DNA of 64,000 nucleotides from Nymphaea colorata. Taxonomy: Eukaryota; Streptophyta; Magnoliopsida; Nymphaeales; Nymphaeaceae. A program made the position numbers and the translations under genes. The notes under the pieces are model-generated. The model searched no databases. It was not told where the DNA came from and was given only the letters and a program-made list of their open reading frames with translations. Location: positions 4,721,503 through 4,785,502 of the forward strand of contig NC_045143.1 of NCBI RefSeq assembly GCF_008831285.2, written 5' to 3'. Below are positions 11,751-22,346 of the stretch, one piece after another (position 1 is the first letter of the stretch; each line of letters opens with the position of its first letter).

Positions 11751-12871
11751 CTCCATAATCAATGGAAAGGAAACGAGAGAGCGTTCGAGGCTTTTTTTTT
11801 TTTTTAACGATAAGCTGCTACTATCCCGTTCACCTGAAATTGATTCACTTCTTTATCTTTATTCAACATATTCCACCAAGACAAATTAATCACTATATTA
11901 TTTCTTTGCTACCAACTCGATGTGAAAGTTTTAGAATACGTGTCGACACTTTAGAGGGGATATTGATCACAACTTTAGCGCTACTGCTCGACTTAATTAC
12001 CCACGGTTTTAGTTTGTGTGCACCGACAAGCGATAGAGGTTGGTGAAACGGTAAAAAATCACTAAGGCCCACGGTTTTTGTCCAAGTATTATGGGTAAAA
12101 AAGTAGTGCTTTATTAACTTAACTATGGGTTTACCCACGGTTTTATTAGCCAGGGAAGACAACCCAGATACCCGGCTTCTTTCTTGCTGCCATTGTTGGA
12201 GCAGCTTTGCTGGGGAGACTACTATTGCAGGAAGAAAGCAACCTTCCTTAGTCAATATTGATGGTTGGCTACTAATCCTTTCCAATATCACATGCAATGG
12301 TATTGTAAGGACAGATGAAGTAATATGAAAGCGAAATCGGCCACTGTCAACACTAGTACGTCTCCAGAATCTCGCAACAATTCACTCGTATGTTTATATA
12401 AGTTTTTAAACAATGCCAACTATTCTGTTGCTAACGCAGTCAATGGTGTCAACTAACTTTTAAGTCATTAGGTAAAAGGAAATATATCATCAGTATGCCT
12501 GCAGTTTTTAAAAAATATATGATCAAGCAAGAATAAAAGTTCTTCATTTTTTTGGGGGGGGTTGGAACATGTGTTTACCATTCACACTAACGTGTATAAG
12601 GCAATCAAAGTTTGATTAACAAAATTAGCATTAAAAATAAGTGTTCGCCAGGTGCTTTATCAGCATATCAGAATATATATGCAATGAAATGATGAACATT
12701 TTGAAATATAAGTAAGATAATTTAACATTGATTTGAGTGCAAATAGTTGTTGCACATGCAGTGATATTACATGTATCTTATAGTGACAAAATGATTCGAT
12801 CAGACTAATATTTCAATCACGTAGCTGGTGCGGCCAAATTAACCAAGCATGGAAAAGGAAAACAGGAAACA
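11751..12871. other. Spacer between units B and C with repeated CCCACGGTTTT
   Basis: The motif CCCACGGTTTT occurs three times in the same orientation at 12000-12010, 12068-12078 and 12134-12144. Repeated subterminal motifs of this style are known from plant CACTA elements, but no CACTA terminus, inverted repeat or transposase was found. A 134-codon minus-strand open frame (11893-12297) has no recognisable domain. Nothing else is supported. Confidence 0.4.
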
Positions 12872-12937
12872 AGGGGCGGACCCCTAGATTTCCTTTGGCC
12901 TCTCAGGCTTTTTCCTGCAACTTCGCCATTATAAATG
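12872..12937 (+). promoter_or_regulatory. Core promoter of ENOD93-like gene C
   Basis: A TATAAATG box lies at 12930-12937, about 130 bp before the start codon. The block at 12872-12899 (AGGGGCGGACCCC then AGATTTCCTTTGGC) matches the GC-rich block of copies A and B, even though most of the surrounding upstream sequence does not align. A CT-rich 5' leader follows at 13024-13055. Confidence 0.6.
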
Positions 12938-13066
12938 TTTCCCTCCCCTTCTCGCGATCACATCATTGTCCATCCCTTCCTTGCTTCTAGCCGCAACATA
13001 CAAGCTAGCTAGTTCCTGCCAACTCTCTCTCTCTCTGTCTCTCTCTCTCTCTCTTTCTCCTACATA

Positions 13067-13539
13067 ATGGGTAGTAGTGATTCTTCATCATCTAAACCAG
13101 TAAACAGCAACGCAGTTTCTTCTCCATTGGAGATGAATCAAGATTCGGGGCAGTACTTGAACCAAAAGCTAGTCGACGCGAAGCGCTATGGTCATGGTAC
13201 ATTGCCCAATATTCTGGTTTACTTAATTTCAGTTGGACTTTTGGTCGATCGCTAGTTTCCTTAGATAATCAAATTAAGCTGTGCGCTCACTTCAAGATAA
13301 AAATGTCGTAAGGATGCAACCAACCTCAAAAACGTTACAGTAGAACAAAAGGAAAAAGAATCAGACAATCATATGCAAGAATATCTTTAATTATTGACAG
13401 GAATTCCGTTATAATTAGCCTGCTGACATATCCCTTCTTTTTTTGCTAACTAGTATAATGGTGTGATGCAGAGGGAGTGGTTGCAGGAGCTAAAGCAGCT
13501 CTCGTCGGAACGATTGCCAGTGCTGTTCCTACTGTAAGA

Positions 13540-13589
<50 letters not shown>

Positions 13590-14092
13590 CAATGAAACAG
13601 AACAGTGTAAGAGAGCTACGGATTAAGATTTTGGCACAGCTTCTTCTATCAGGGTATAGGTCTGAGATTTCTCGTTTCCCTCTGCAGTTTGTGAGCGTCA
13701 GAGTGTTCCCTTGGGCGAGATACAACCTCAACCCAGCAGCACAGGCCCTCATCGTATCTACAGGTAATTAGTTAATCAAGCTTAAGCTGTTGTTTTGCAG
13801 AGTATGTTCTACCTTGACGTATAACTCCTTCGAAATTTACATATCTACATATGTATAAGCTCATATATAAACGACTAAATTGGTAAATAGAAAGTGATCA
13901 GACTGACAAGTTTGCTAATCCAAAGAAAAACAAAATGAACAACCGGTATCCCTCAAATATAGATCACGATTTTTCCTTTCTTCAGTAGTTTTCAATTTGG
14001 TTGCAGTGGCAGGGGCGGCATACTTCATAGTAGCAGACAAGACAGTGCTGGCTTCGGCAAGGAAGAACTCCGTTAAGCGTGTCCAAGAATGA
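13067..14092 (+). CDS. Early nodulin 93-like protein, copy C
   Basis: Exons 13067-13196, 13472-13533, 13688-13763 and 14007-14092 give 117 aa. All introns keep the phases of copies A and B. The protein carries HEGVVAGAKAALVG, IASAVPT, SVRVFPWARYNLNP, AQALIVSTVAGAAYFIVADK and a basic C-terminal tail, so it is a complete ENOD93 family member with two hydrophobic segments. The N-terminal 40 residues are Ser- and Asn-rich and differ strongly from copies A and B. Exon 2 has a standard CAG acceptor and a GTAAGA donor, followed ten bases on by a CT repeat of about 44 nt. Divergence in introns and flanks marks this as the oldest of the three copies. The role suggested by the family is in mitochondrial respiration or nitrogen response; this is not shown by the sequence. 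Confidence 0.88.
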
Positions 14093-16330
14093 GTGTCTCA
14101 CCATCATATATAAATGTTGTCTATCTATATGTACACTAGTGAGGGATACCTTTTTCAGATTCCAATCTAGTAAGTAAATCAGAATTAGAAGTTTCTGTGC
14201 TTCAGCTCATCTTTTGACGAAGTTCGGGCCCATGCTAAACGGAAAAGATTAATAAGTTCCTAGTGTATCAGTGATACGGCCAAAGTGGCTAAAGTCTTAA
14301 GAAGTATTCGCCCTGCGGATACCAATTTATTGTAATTCATTTCATTATAAGAAATTGCATGCATGTATTGAGTACAACTAACATTGACTGCTTGTGACTA
14401 GATTAATCTCATACATAGAGAATGCCGCGGATAGATCTAAGCTCTATTACTATTTTGTCTTTTGGTTCATAGCCTGAAAGGCGCTAAATTGAAGCATTTC
14501 ACGTCCAGTGCACACACTTGTATCCCCGACCTACTTCTATGAGTACGTATCATGCACAAGAAACCTGTTCACAATGCAAAGGTATATACACATAACCAGG
14601 ATCAGTTTCAAGTTGATGAACTCATAGAACTGAGCGGTTTGAGGAAGACTTGGAACCATGAGAGAACGAGCGCTCGAATCAATTTCAGGTTTGGTTTCTT
14701 TCAAATGGCAACGATAATACACTCTAAGGACAGAGTGGTTTGAGCCAGTGTTGTAAAATCGATTTTTGAACCAAATCCACGGGCATTGATTCAGTGAACT
14801 GGCCAATTCACAGATTCAGCTGAATCAGTTGTGAATGGCAAAAAGATTTTGAAAAATCATTTTCAGAAAGATACGAATGGAAAAAATCTACATAAATAAT
14901 AAAGATACAAAGTAAAATATTTCAAGAAATAGTTAAACATGTCAATATTTCAAGAAATAGTTAAACATTGACATATGGCACTGTTGAATCGGCCCACCAT
15001 GTATTGTGTATAAGGAGTAAGGTAGTCCGCTACTCGGTTCGGGGGATGTTGCCATGCTGCAGCATTGACATATCTGGAACTCGATCTTACCTCACAGTTT
15101 GGAAAACAAACGGAGGCTTGATCCTTTACATGACCTCGGGGACAAAGGGAAGGGGAAAGGGGCTTCAGTCTTCGGGTATGTCTTCACATGATTTCAAAAA
15201 GTGAGGCGCATCCCAGCGGGCTCAGGTTAGTGCAATTATTGCAATTTTACGGCTTACCCGTGGTTCCTGATCTAAACCAGAGTCCATGGTATCCAAGTAA
15301 GCTGTGCAACCATATCTATGACACTCAAATGTATGTTTTTTGCCATGGATGAAAGACAGGAAAAGAATTAACTGTTCAGCCAATTAAAGATTAAGCTCAA
15401 TCGAATTAGAGACAAGAAGAAGCTAGAAGCCATTCATATACGACTCTGTTTGTCTTTGTAAAATCTATAGAGTACGATTGTTCTGTTCCCTTCTTAGACG
15501 TTGCTTGGCTTGACTTATGGGCGCTCTGGAAGCTGAAAGTTGGCTTTTTGGTTAAATATCTTCCACATTTGAGCGAGAATCTAACCCATCCTTACATTCC
15601 TACAGCTACAGTCATTCACTAGCACAAATGTGTCATCAATATCTATTCAATACTTTTATCTTCCTTTTCTCCATTTTTTCCCATCTTCTCTTTTCAATTA
15701 CGTTTTTTTCGTAACATACTCCTTGGTTCCTCAATAAAAAATGGCTATTGAACCCCTTTTCAATTTCCTTGACACATGATCTGGAGCAAATCGCAGAGTG
15801 AGGTTCCGAACTGCTGACCTAGCTAGTCGTTGGCTTCTGCCTGCTCTCATGATAGTTTCAATTGGATATTAGGCAGTGATAGCCTTTCTAGACGTGTTAA
15901 TCGCTATAAAACTCTAGCTGTCTGCGACCGATGTATCCTTCTCCGAGAGTTACCAATCTAGATAGTCTTCTTTTACATCAGCAATCTTGATTTTTCCGCT
16001 GTGAAATAATTGAACTTGGTTAGAAGAAGAAAAGATCTAGGCTGATTAACTTTGGGAAGTTATCACATCAAGCAGGCCTATACGCCGTCAAACACAAAAG
16101 AGCTCCGTGAAACCGTCTCGACAGCTTCTCTCGAAGAATGCTTCCTTCTGCATCTTTACCTTCAGTTTTATTTGCCTCCGGAAGAAACACTTTTTCTTTG
16201 TTTCTTACCCAGAAGTAGGCTGAGTGATCAAGCATAGCAAATAAAACATATGCTAAACTACCAGCAGGCTCCACGCATCAGTACCCGGATCACAGAATGT
16301 ACATATTCCAGTTCACAAACATGAATTCAA
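14093..16330. other. Intergenic spacer, no gene seen
   Basis: This separates the ENOD93 cluster from the PPR gene. A 28-bp unit (AATATTTCAAGAAATAG...) is repeated at about 14917-14968. Open frames at 14552-14743, 14968-15204 and 16052-16237 lack recognisable domains. No RNA gene is evident. Confidence 0.5.
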
Positions 16331-18541
16331 TCACCAATAATCATTGCATGAACACGATCCATCCTTGAAGTGGTGAAAGCGGTTCCGGTCTCTAGCAATG
16401 ATCTCCCTATTGAAAATCTTAGATATTAGCTTAGTAGCAGAGTGGCAATTGCCACAAACTCTAAGGTTCTTGACTATCCTGATGGTGGCTTCTGGCTTTG
16501 TACTTATGAACCCAAAAGCAATTGCCAGCCTTTCACTGTGATAGCGCAACATGTCTGCTTTCCCTTCTTCATCCATGTCAAACACCACCTCCGATGTATC
16601 AGGCACATGACCTGCCATTTCCAAATGCCTGTCAATCTCATCAACCATATCATATATTTCGTCACATCTTGGATGCCTCTTGTCATATACAAGAAACTCA
16701 TGAACCACACTGTCCACTTCTATCAGGCTGCAACCTGGTGTTTTCTTCATCCCCCTGTCTTTCAACTTGGTTCTGATTCGAGCTACATCATCCCACCAAC
16801 CTGCGCGAGCATATGTGTTTGATAAGAGCATATACACACCTGGGTTATCTGGTTCCAACTCAAGAAGGTGCCGTGCAGCATCTTCTGCCAAACCTAGATT
16901 GCCATGAACACAACAAGAACCAAGTAATGATCCCCAGAGAGCTCCATCAGCCTTCACAGTCATGTTTTCTATAAGAGCCTTTGCATCATCAAATAGTGCA
17001 GCTCGACCGAGTAAATCAATCATGCACCCATAGTGTTGGATCTTTGGAGAAATTCCAAAACGATTACTCATCGAATTAAAATATCTCCAACCTTCATCTA
17101 CCATGCCCGTATGACTGCATGCTGCTAAAATACCAATAAAGGTGATGTCATCCGGCTTGATCCCTTCATCCAACATCCTGGTAAATAACTCCTGTGCTTC
17201 ACTAGCACGACCATGCATTGCCAGACCAGAGATCATGGCGTTCCAAGAAGCTAAGCTTCTTCTGGAGCCCAATTTATGAAAAATCTGAGCTGCAATTTCA
17301 ACATTACCACATTTCGTGTACATGTCAATCAAGCTAGTAAAAAGAGATACGTTATCACAGTTCGACAAATTCTTATCAATGTAAGCATGAATCCATCTAC
17401 CAAGATCAAGTGCACCCAAGTAGGCACAAGACGGAAGAATGCTTAAAAGAGTAACATCATTAGGCTGCACGTTTGATCTCTGCATCTCCCTGAAAAGTTC
17501 CAGAGCCTCCTTGTAACGCCCATTATGATTATAACCACCGATCATGATATTCCATGAAATACGGTCCCTGTGAGACAATTCATCAAACAGCTTTCGACCA
17601 GTCTCCAAATCACCACATTTTAAGTACATATCGATCAACGCATTGATCAGCCGAAGATTGGGTTCCAGCCCATGTTGATCAATCCATGAATGAACCCATC
17701 TGCCCAAATCCATGGACGATGAATTGGCACAAGCAGAAAGGACGCTGACCATGGTGCTTTCGTTTGGCTCCACTTCAGCATCGATCATATCGCTAAACAA
17801 AGCCAAAGCTTCATCAAACCGGCCGCCCTGGGCATAGCCGGCAATCATCGCATTCCAGGACACTACATCCCTCAGCGTGCTCTCGTCAAACAATCGGCGG
17901 GCATCATCCAAACGACCCGCACCTGCATAACCCCTTATCAAGGCCGTCCGAGAAACAGGCTCTCTCTCAGACCCTTTAACAAACACTTGGCTTGCATCAT
18001 CGAGAAGCCCGCTTTGAGCATACATATTGACCAAGGTAGACCGAACGAACAGGTCGTCGACGAGACCCAACTTGAGAATGTGGGCGTGGAGTTGTTGCCC
18101 TTCGTGACTCGCACGAATTCGCGAACACGATTTCAAAAGGAAAGGAAATGTGAAGGAATTAGGAGGGACACCAGCGACGAGCATTGAGATGTAAAGGGCG
18201 AAGGCGTCGCTTGGTGAAGGGGAAAGGCAGAGGGATCGGATAACGGTGTTGAACATAAATACGTCCGGCTGGTGGAGGGACCGGAGGAGGAGGAGGGCGG
18301 CGTAGGCAGGGTCGCCGGTAGGAGAGAGGGAACAGAAACGGAGGAGCTTGGCAGCGGTGGGTTGGTCGTGGTGAAGGCCCAGTTTGATGGCGTGAGCATG
18401 CACTTGCTTGAACTGGTTGATGGTTGAGCATCTCTGCAGGAGAAGTGGAAGGGAAGGGGATGGCGACGGCGACGGAGAAGAAACACTCTGCCTGAAAAGT
18501 GGAGTCTGATGAAGCAACTGAGGACTCGAGTAATTTGACAT
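16331..18541 (-). CDS. OTP82: PPR-PLS-DYW protein, OTP82-like plastid RNA-editing factor
   Basis: A single-exon gene of 736 aa on the minus strand. A Ser/Pro-rich N-terminus (about 1-35) could be an organelle transit peptide. It is followed by a run of P, L and S type PPR repeats (motifs such as VSWNAMIAGYAQGG, NALIDMYLKCG, DDITFIGILAACSHTGM), the E domains, then a PG-box region (PGCSLIEVD) and a complete DYW domain ending in the last three residues. The deaminase-like signature is intact: HSE at 668-670 and CGNC at 696-699, then CSCNDYW. From memory, the order and wording of repeats follow Arabidopsis OTP82 (At1g08070), which is needed for C-to-U editing of plastid ndhB and ndhG transcripts. 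PPR proteins of this class bind single RNA sites by their repeat code. The start at 18541 gives the longest frame and the expected N-terminus. Orthology is inferred from motif resemblance only. Confidence 0.9.
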   Translation of the reverse strand: MSNYSSPQLLHQTPLFRQSVSSPSPSPSPSLPLLLQRCSTINQFKQVHAHAIKLGLHHDQPTAAKLLRFCSLSPTGDPAYAALLLLRSLHQPDVFMFNTVIRSLCLSPSPSDAFALYISMLVAGVPPNSFTFPFLLKSCSRIRASHEGQQLHAHILKLGLVDDLFVRSTLVNMYAQSGLLDDASQVFVKGSEREPVSRTALIRGYAGAGRLDDARRLFDESTLRDVVSWNAMIAGYAQGGRFDEALALFSDMIDAEVEPNESTMVSVLSACANSSSMDLGRWVHSWIDQHGLEPNLRLINALIDMYLKCGDLETGRKLFDELSHRDRISWNIMIGGYNHNGRYKEALELFREMQRSNVQPNDVTLLSILPSCAYLGALDLGRWIHAYIDKNLSNCDNVSLFTSLIDMYTKCGNVEIAAQIFHKLGSRRSLASWNAMISGLAMHGRASEAQELFTRMLDEGIKPDDITFIGILAACSHTGMVDEGWRYFNSMSNRFGISPKIQHYGCMIDLLGRAALFDDAKALIENMTVKADGALWGSLLGSCCVHGNLGLAEDAARHLLELEPDNPGVYMLLSNTYARAGWWDDVARIRTKLKDRGMKKTPGCSLIEVDSVVHEFLVYDKRHPRCDEIYDMVDEIDRHLEMAGHVPDTSEVVFDMDEEGKADMLRYHSERLAIAFGFISTKPEATIRIVKNLRVCGNCHSATKLISKIFNREIIARDRNRFHHFKDGSCSCNDYW

Positions 18542-19631
18542 TTTAGCTGTCCTTTCTATCTGTGCGCACCGGCCGGACGATGCGTTTCTTATCCTATCAG
18601 AATCTGAAATCGCAGAACTGACAATTTTTTTCTCTCAAATGTTAGAACACAAATCTTCCGAATTCGATCAGTATGTCTGATTGCTACCTTGATAAAAATC
18701 AGTTTGAGCCTTCCAATCATTAGCCTTTTGCTCTTATCATCTTATTGATAGCTTCAAGCCTTCAACAACATCAAATGCGATCCATATTACCGAATGACTC
18801 GATCACAAAGCAACCTGAACTCAGGTGACCACAAAACATTCTCTAGGTGGCATGAAAACTTGTGAACTCCTTCAAATATTTTACCGGTGGAACTTGAATT
18901 CATCTTTGAAATATATCAATGTCGTCGGGCTCGGCAGCTTGTGAGCCCACACACATCGTGAAGGCCAAAAAAAAAAAGCATTCTTTGTTCTCTATATATT
19001 TTCAAATATTTGCTGATTAACTTTTAAATAAATAATAAGAAATAGTGCACGGATGCTTAGGTAGCACTGAGCATCTGCAGGTTGTAACAAGTAATTAAAT
19101 TTAAAAAATAATTTAAATATTTAAAATTGAATGTAAAGTAAAAACTTGTAAATATATAAACTTGTCTAACCTTGTATAGGTCAAACAAAATAAGTCTCAT
19201 GCCCTTCAGGTTCAGGTTAATGTACATTAGCTCTTAGTCTTAGCACTGCCGATTAGTTCTCTCCCCATCTCTTTATTTTGTTTGACCAGCACTTAATATT
19301 TTGTCTATTAGTCATACTGACAGGCAGGTGAAAGTCCGGATCAGTGATCCGTGAGCATTACTTTCCTACCTACCAAATGATGGATATGCATCAATCTAGC
19401 TTCTTTATTTTGTTTGTTGGTCGGCCGGTGAAAATCGGACGGTCAATTCAATTACCGTGGGCACTACTTATCTAATCATAAAAATCACTTTAGTGAATGG
19501 ATGTACTACTTCTTACCCAAATCTTGAAATAACCTTAAACTCTGGAAACTAAACTATATATATATATATTGTTATAACAAACTAAAACAATGGTTCAAAA
19601 TGTACAGATTATGAAGTAAAAAATTAATGAG

Positions 19632-19683
<52 letters not shown>

Positions 19684-21428
19684 AGTTTTTTAAAATGGTT
19701 GGTAATGGTACCCATACCTACACCTACCTAGTTCGTACCCATTGTCCCTTTTGTTTTAATTATTCACATTCAGTCGGCGCGCTCTCTCTCTCCCAATCAA
19801 TGGAAAAGTTGAACGCGAGTTTTCATTTAAAATCTGACTCAAGTTTTGATATCAAGCTCTTTGAACGCTTCTCACCGCAATTGATGCAAAAAGTCTACCA
19901 GGAGCTGTTCATCGCCTTATGAGTTCACAGTATAATTGGGTCGTCGTGAGACAAATAAATAAACCGGGCAAAAGAATAATAATAATAACTTCTTATGTTC
20001 AATTAAGGTCCGCATGAACTGCTATGTCACAAATGAATTTCACCCCAATAACGTACTTGCTATTTTGTGACCGATTCTAAAGTAGTAAGAGACTGCACGA
20101 TCAAGTCAAGTGCTGTTTTTTAATTAAACTATGACATAAATTAATTTGACTATTGTAAGTTAATGCCGCTAGCTACATGCTCGGAGCCAAGTTTTTAATT
20201 TATACCGCTGTTGATTAAATTCCATGGTAAAATGTCGGATATTACATCATCATGTTCCTGTCATAAGCCAGGCGATATATAGTCAAATCTTTTATACGTA
20301 AAAAAAAGAGTTACAATAAGTTGCCTAATATACGAGCCAATACATGCTTTCAACCGGAAATTGATTCATCTGGGTTTTACCTCACTAGTTGCGCCCGAAA
20401 ACAAAGATAGACAACTAATACAGGGTACCTTCCTGAGGTACTTTGGATGGATGAGAGGAAGGGTGGAGGCTTTGGGTTTTAGCTTTGAGCCGAATGATAG
20501 GATAAAATACTCTTTTTACGCACTCAAAAGAACACAAACGTGTCACAAGATTTTGGTAGACAAATTGTTACAATTCTCAAATATCTGACATTCAACACAT
20601 AAATAGACACGAAATTGAAACACATATAAAGAAAAAACCAAAAAAACAGGCAATTTAACTCGGATTTGATGAGGTATCAAAAGTGAGTGTTCCAACTGAC
20701 AAACAATCCCTGAGAGTATATGTCTCTCATATCCAAGGATACAAAACCACCCTCAGCTTTTAAGTTTTTTTGCCTCTTGACATGGATAGTTGATTTCTTT
20801 TACGTATTTTAAATGCGGGATCTACAAAGGGTAGATTTATTGGATCTGAGATCAAAGGCTATCAAACATAACCAGAGTCCCGCGGCCATGCATACAAAGA
20901 AGAAGCAGGCATTAGCATGAGACTAAGTACTTATCTCCTCACTTCCCTGGTCAAGAACGCTTCGTACAAGTCGGTGAGGCCATACTTTGGATGTCAGCCA
21001 CATCTCTAAGGCTATTCACTTTGATCATCAGCTTCTCTTCATCTCCTCATATCTTGATCCACATGATACTAGTGGCCGTCATATTCGACATGCTCTTTAA
21101 TAATCTCCATTGTCGGAGGTCACTTCTTTCAGATGACAACTTGCTCATGAAAAAACTAAAGGGAAAAGGAATTTGAAAAATGCACGCATTAATCAGATGA
21201 AATGTGTATGTGAATTGAGATTGTGATAGAACGAGTGGAAAAATCATCTTTCTCGACCGCATGACATGAACTAAAGCTTTAAATGTCGCAATCCAGATGA
21301 AACCATTACGCCCTTAAGTGATGTCAACTAGTTAATGGAGTGAACCAACCTTTATGTATTAGATGAAAGAGATGTCGACTAGTGAGATGTCTTCAACAAA
21401 AAAGAAAGAATTGACTTGTCTTATCTTA

Positions 21429-21471
<43 letters not shown>

Positions 21472-22011
21472 TTGGATGGTATGAAGAGAAGCAATTAATA
21501 CATACAAAAATATTGCAGGATAATTACTTCTTGTCAAGGCATTCATTTCACGCATGTCATATTTTACTTGTTGTATAAGCATGAACTTGGTGTGAATGAA
21601 CATCTAACAATATATCCTGGTAATTATCGGGAAGTTTTACGGTGTGTAAAACTCAAAAACCAAGATTTTACAATCAAAGATTTTTGCATGGGAAAATTAA
21701 TGTACCCATCTTCAAAGAAGAAAGATACTTCCAATATTTGTACCTGTTAGCCTCAGAGAGAAAGGCTGCAGCTCTGGCTTTCTTTTATAGCCAAGCAGAG
21801 GAGCTGTTCCAACCTAGGGTTGTAAGCGGGAGCAACCTTGAGTGAGAGTTTTATAGTTTCTCTCTCTTGATCCACACCAAATTCCAACATGAACTTGGTT
21901 GTATTTAGCTTAGCTTATCTTTTTTTATGCGATCCCCGTAGGGTACATATCCTCCATGCTGGCAATTCTAGCTTTTAATGAAAAGCCCGCTTTAAAGTTT
22001 CAATACGAATG

Positions 22012-22172
22012 GCCTGTTTGGCAAGAGTTACATGTTATTACTGTTCCATGGATCTATCTCCAAAAGAATTGGAACAGATTCATATAACTTTCTATCAGAG
22101 TGTTTTATAAATCTGCCTTAATATTTGAAACAAGTTCATAAAAAGTAATATTTTGCCGTTGCCAAACAGGCT
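22012..22172. repeat. Small inverted-repeat element (MITE-like)
   Basis: The left end GCCTGTTTGGCAA is matched, as reverse complement, by TTGCCAAACAGGC at the right end. The body is AT-rich without an open frame and includes GTGTTTTATAAATCTGC, a module also seen near 49494. It abuts the next element. A clean target duplication was not found. Confidence 0.65.
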
Positions 22173-22176
22173 CTAA

Positions 22177-22346
22177 GAGGTTGTTTGGCACCAATAACAA
22201 CAAATCATTACCATCTAGTAAATTCATCCCAAAAATTGTACTAGATTGATGGAACTCTATAAAATAGTATTTCCTGAATCTGCCTCAATTTTTATCGGAG
22301 ATTTGTTGAGTACAATAACAATATGTTATTAGTACCAAACGGCCCC
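22177..22346. repeat. Tourist-like MITE (PIF/Harbinger type)
   Basis: Terminal repeats of about 22 bp: GAGGTTGTTTGGCACCAATA at the left against GGGGCCGTTTGGTACTAATA read inward from the right. A TAA flanks both ends (22174-22176 and 22347-22349), the target duplication expected for PIF/Harbinger MITEs. The element is 170 bp, AT-rich and non-coding. Confidence 0.75.

Noticed and set aside
11893-12297. 134-codon minus-strand open frame
   Set aside because: No recognisable domain; overlaps a cluster of short repeated motifs.
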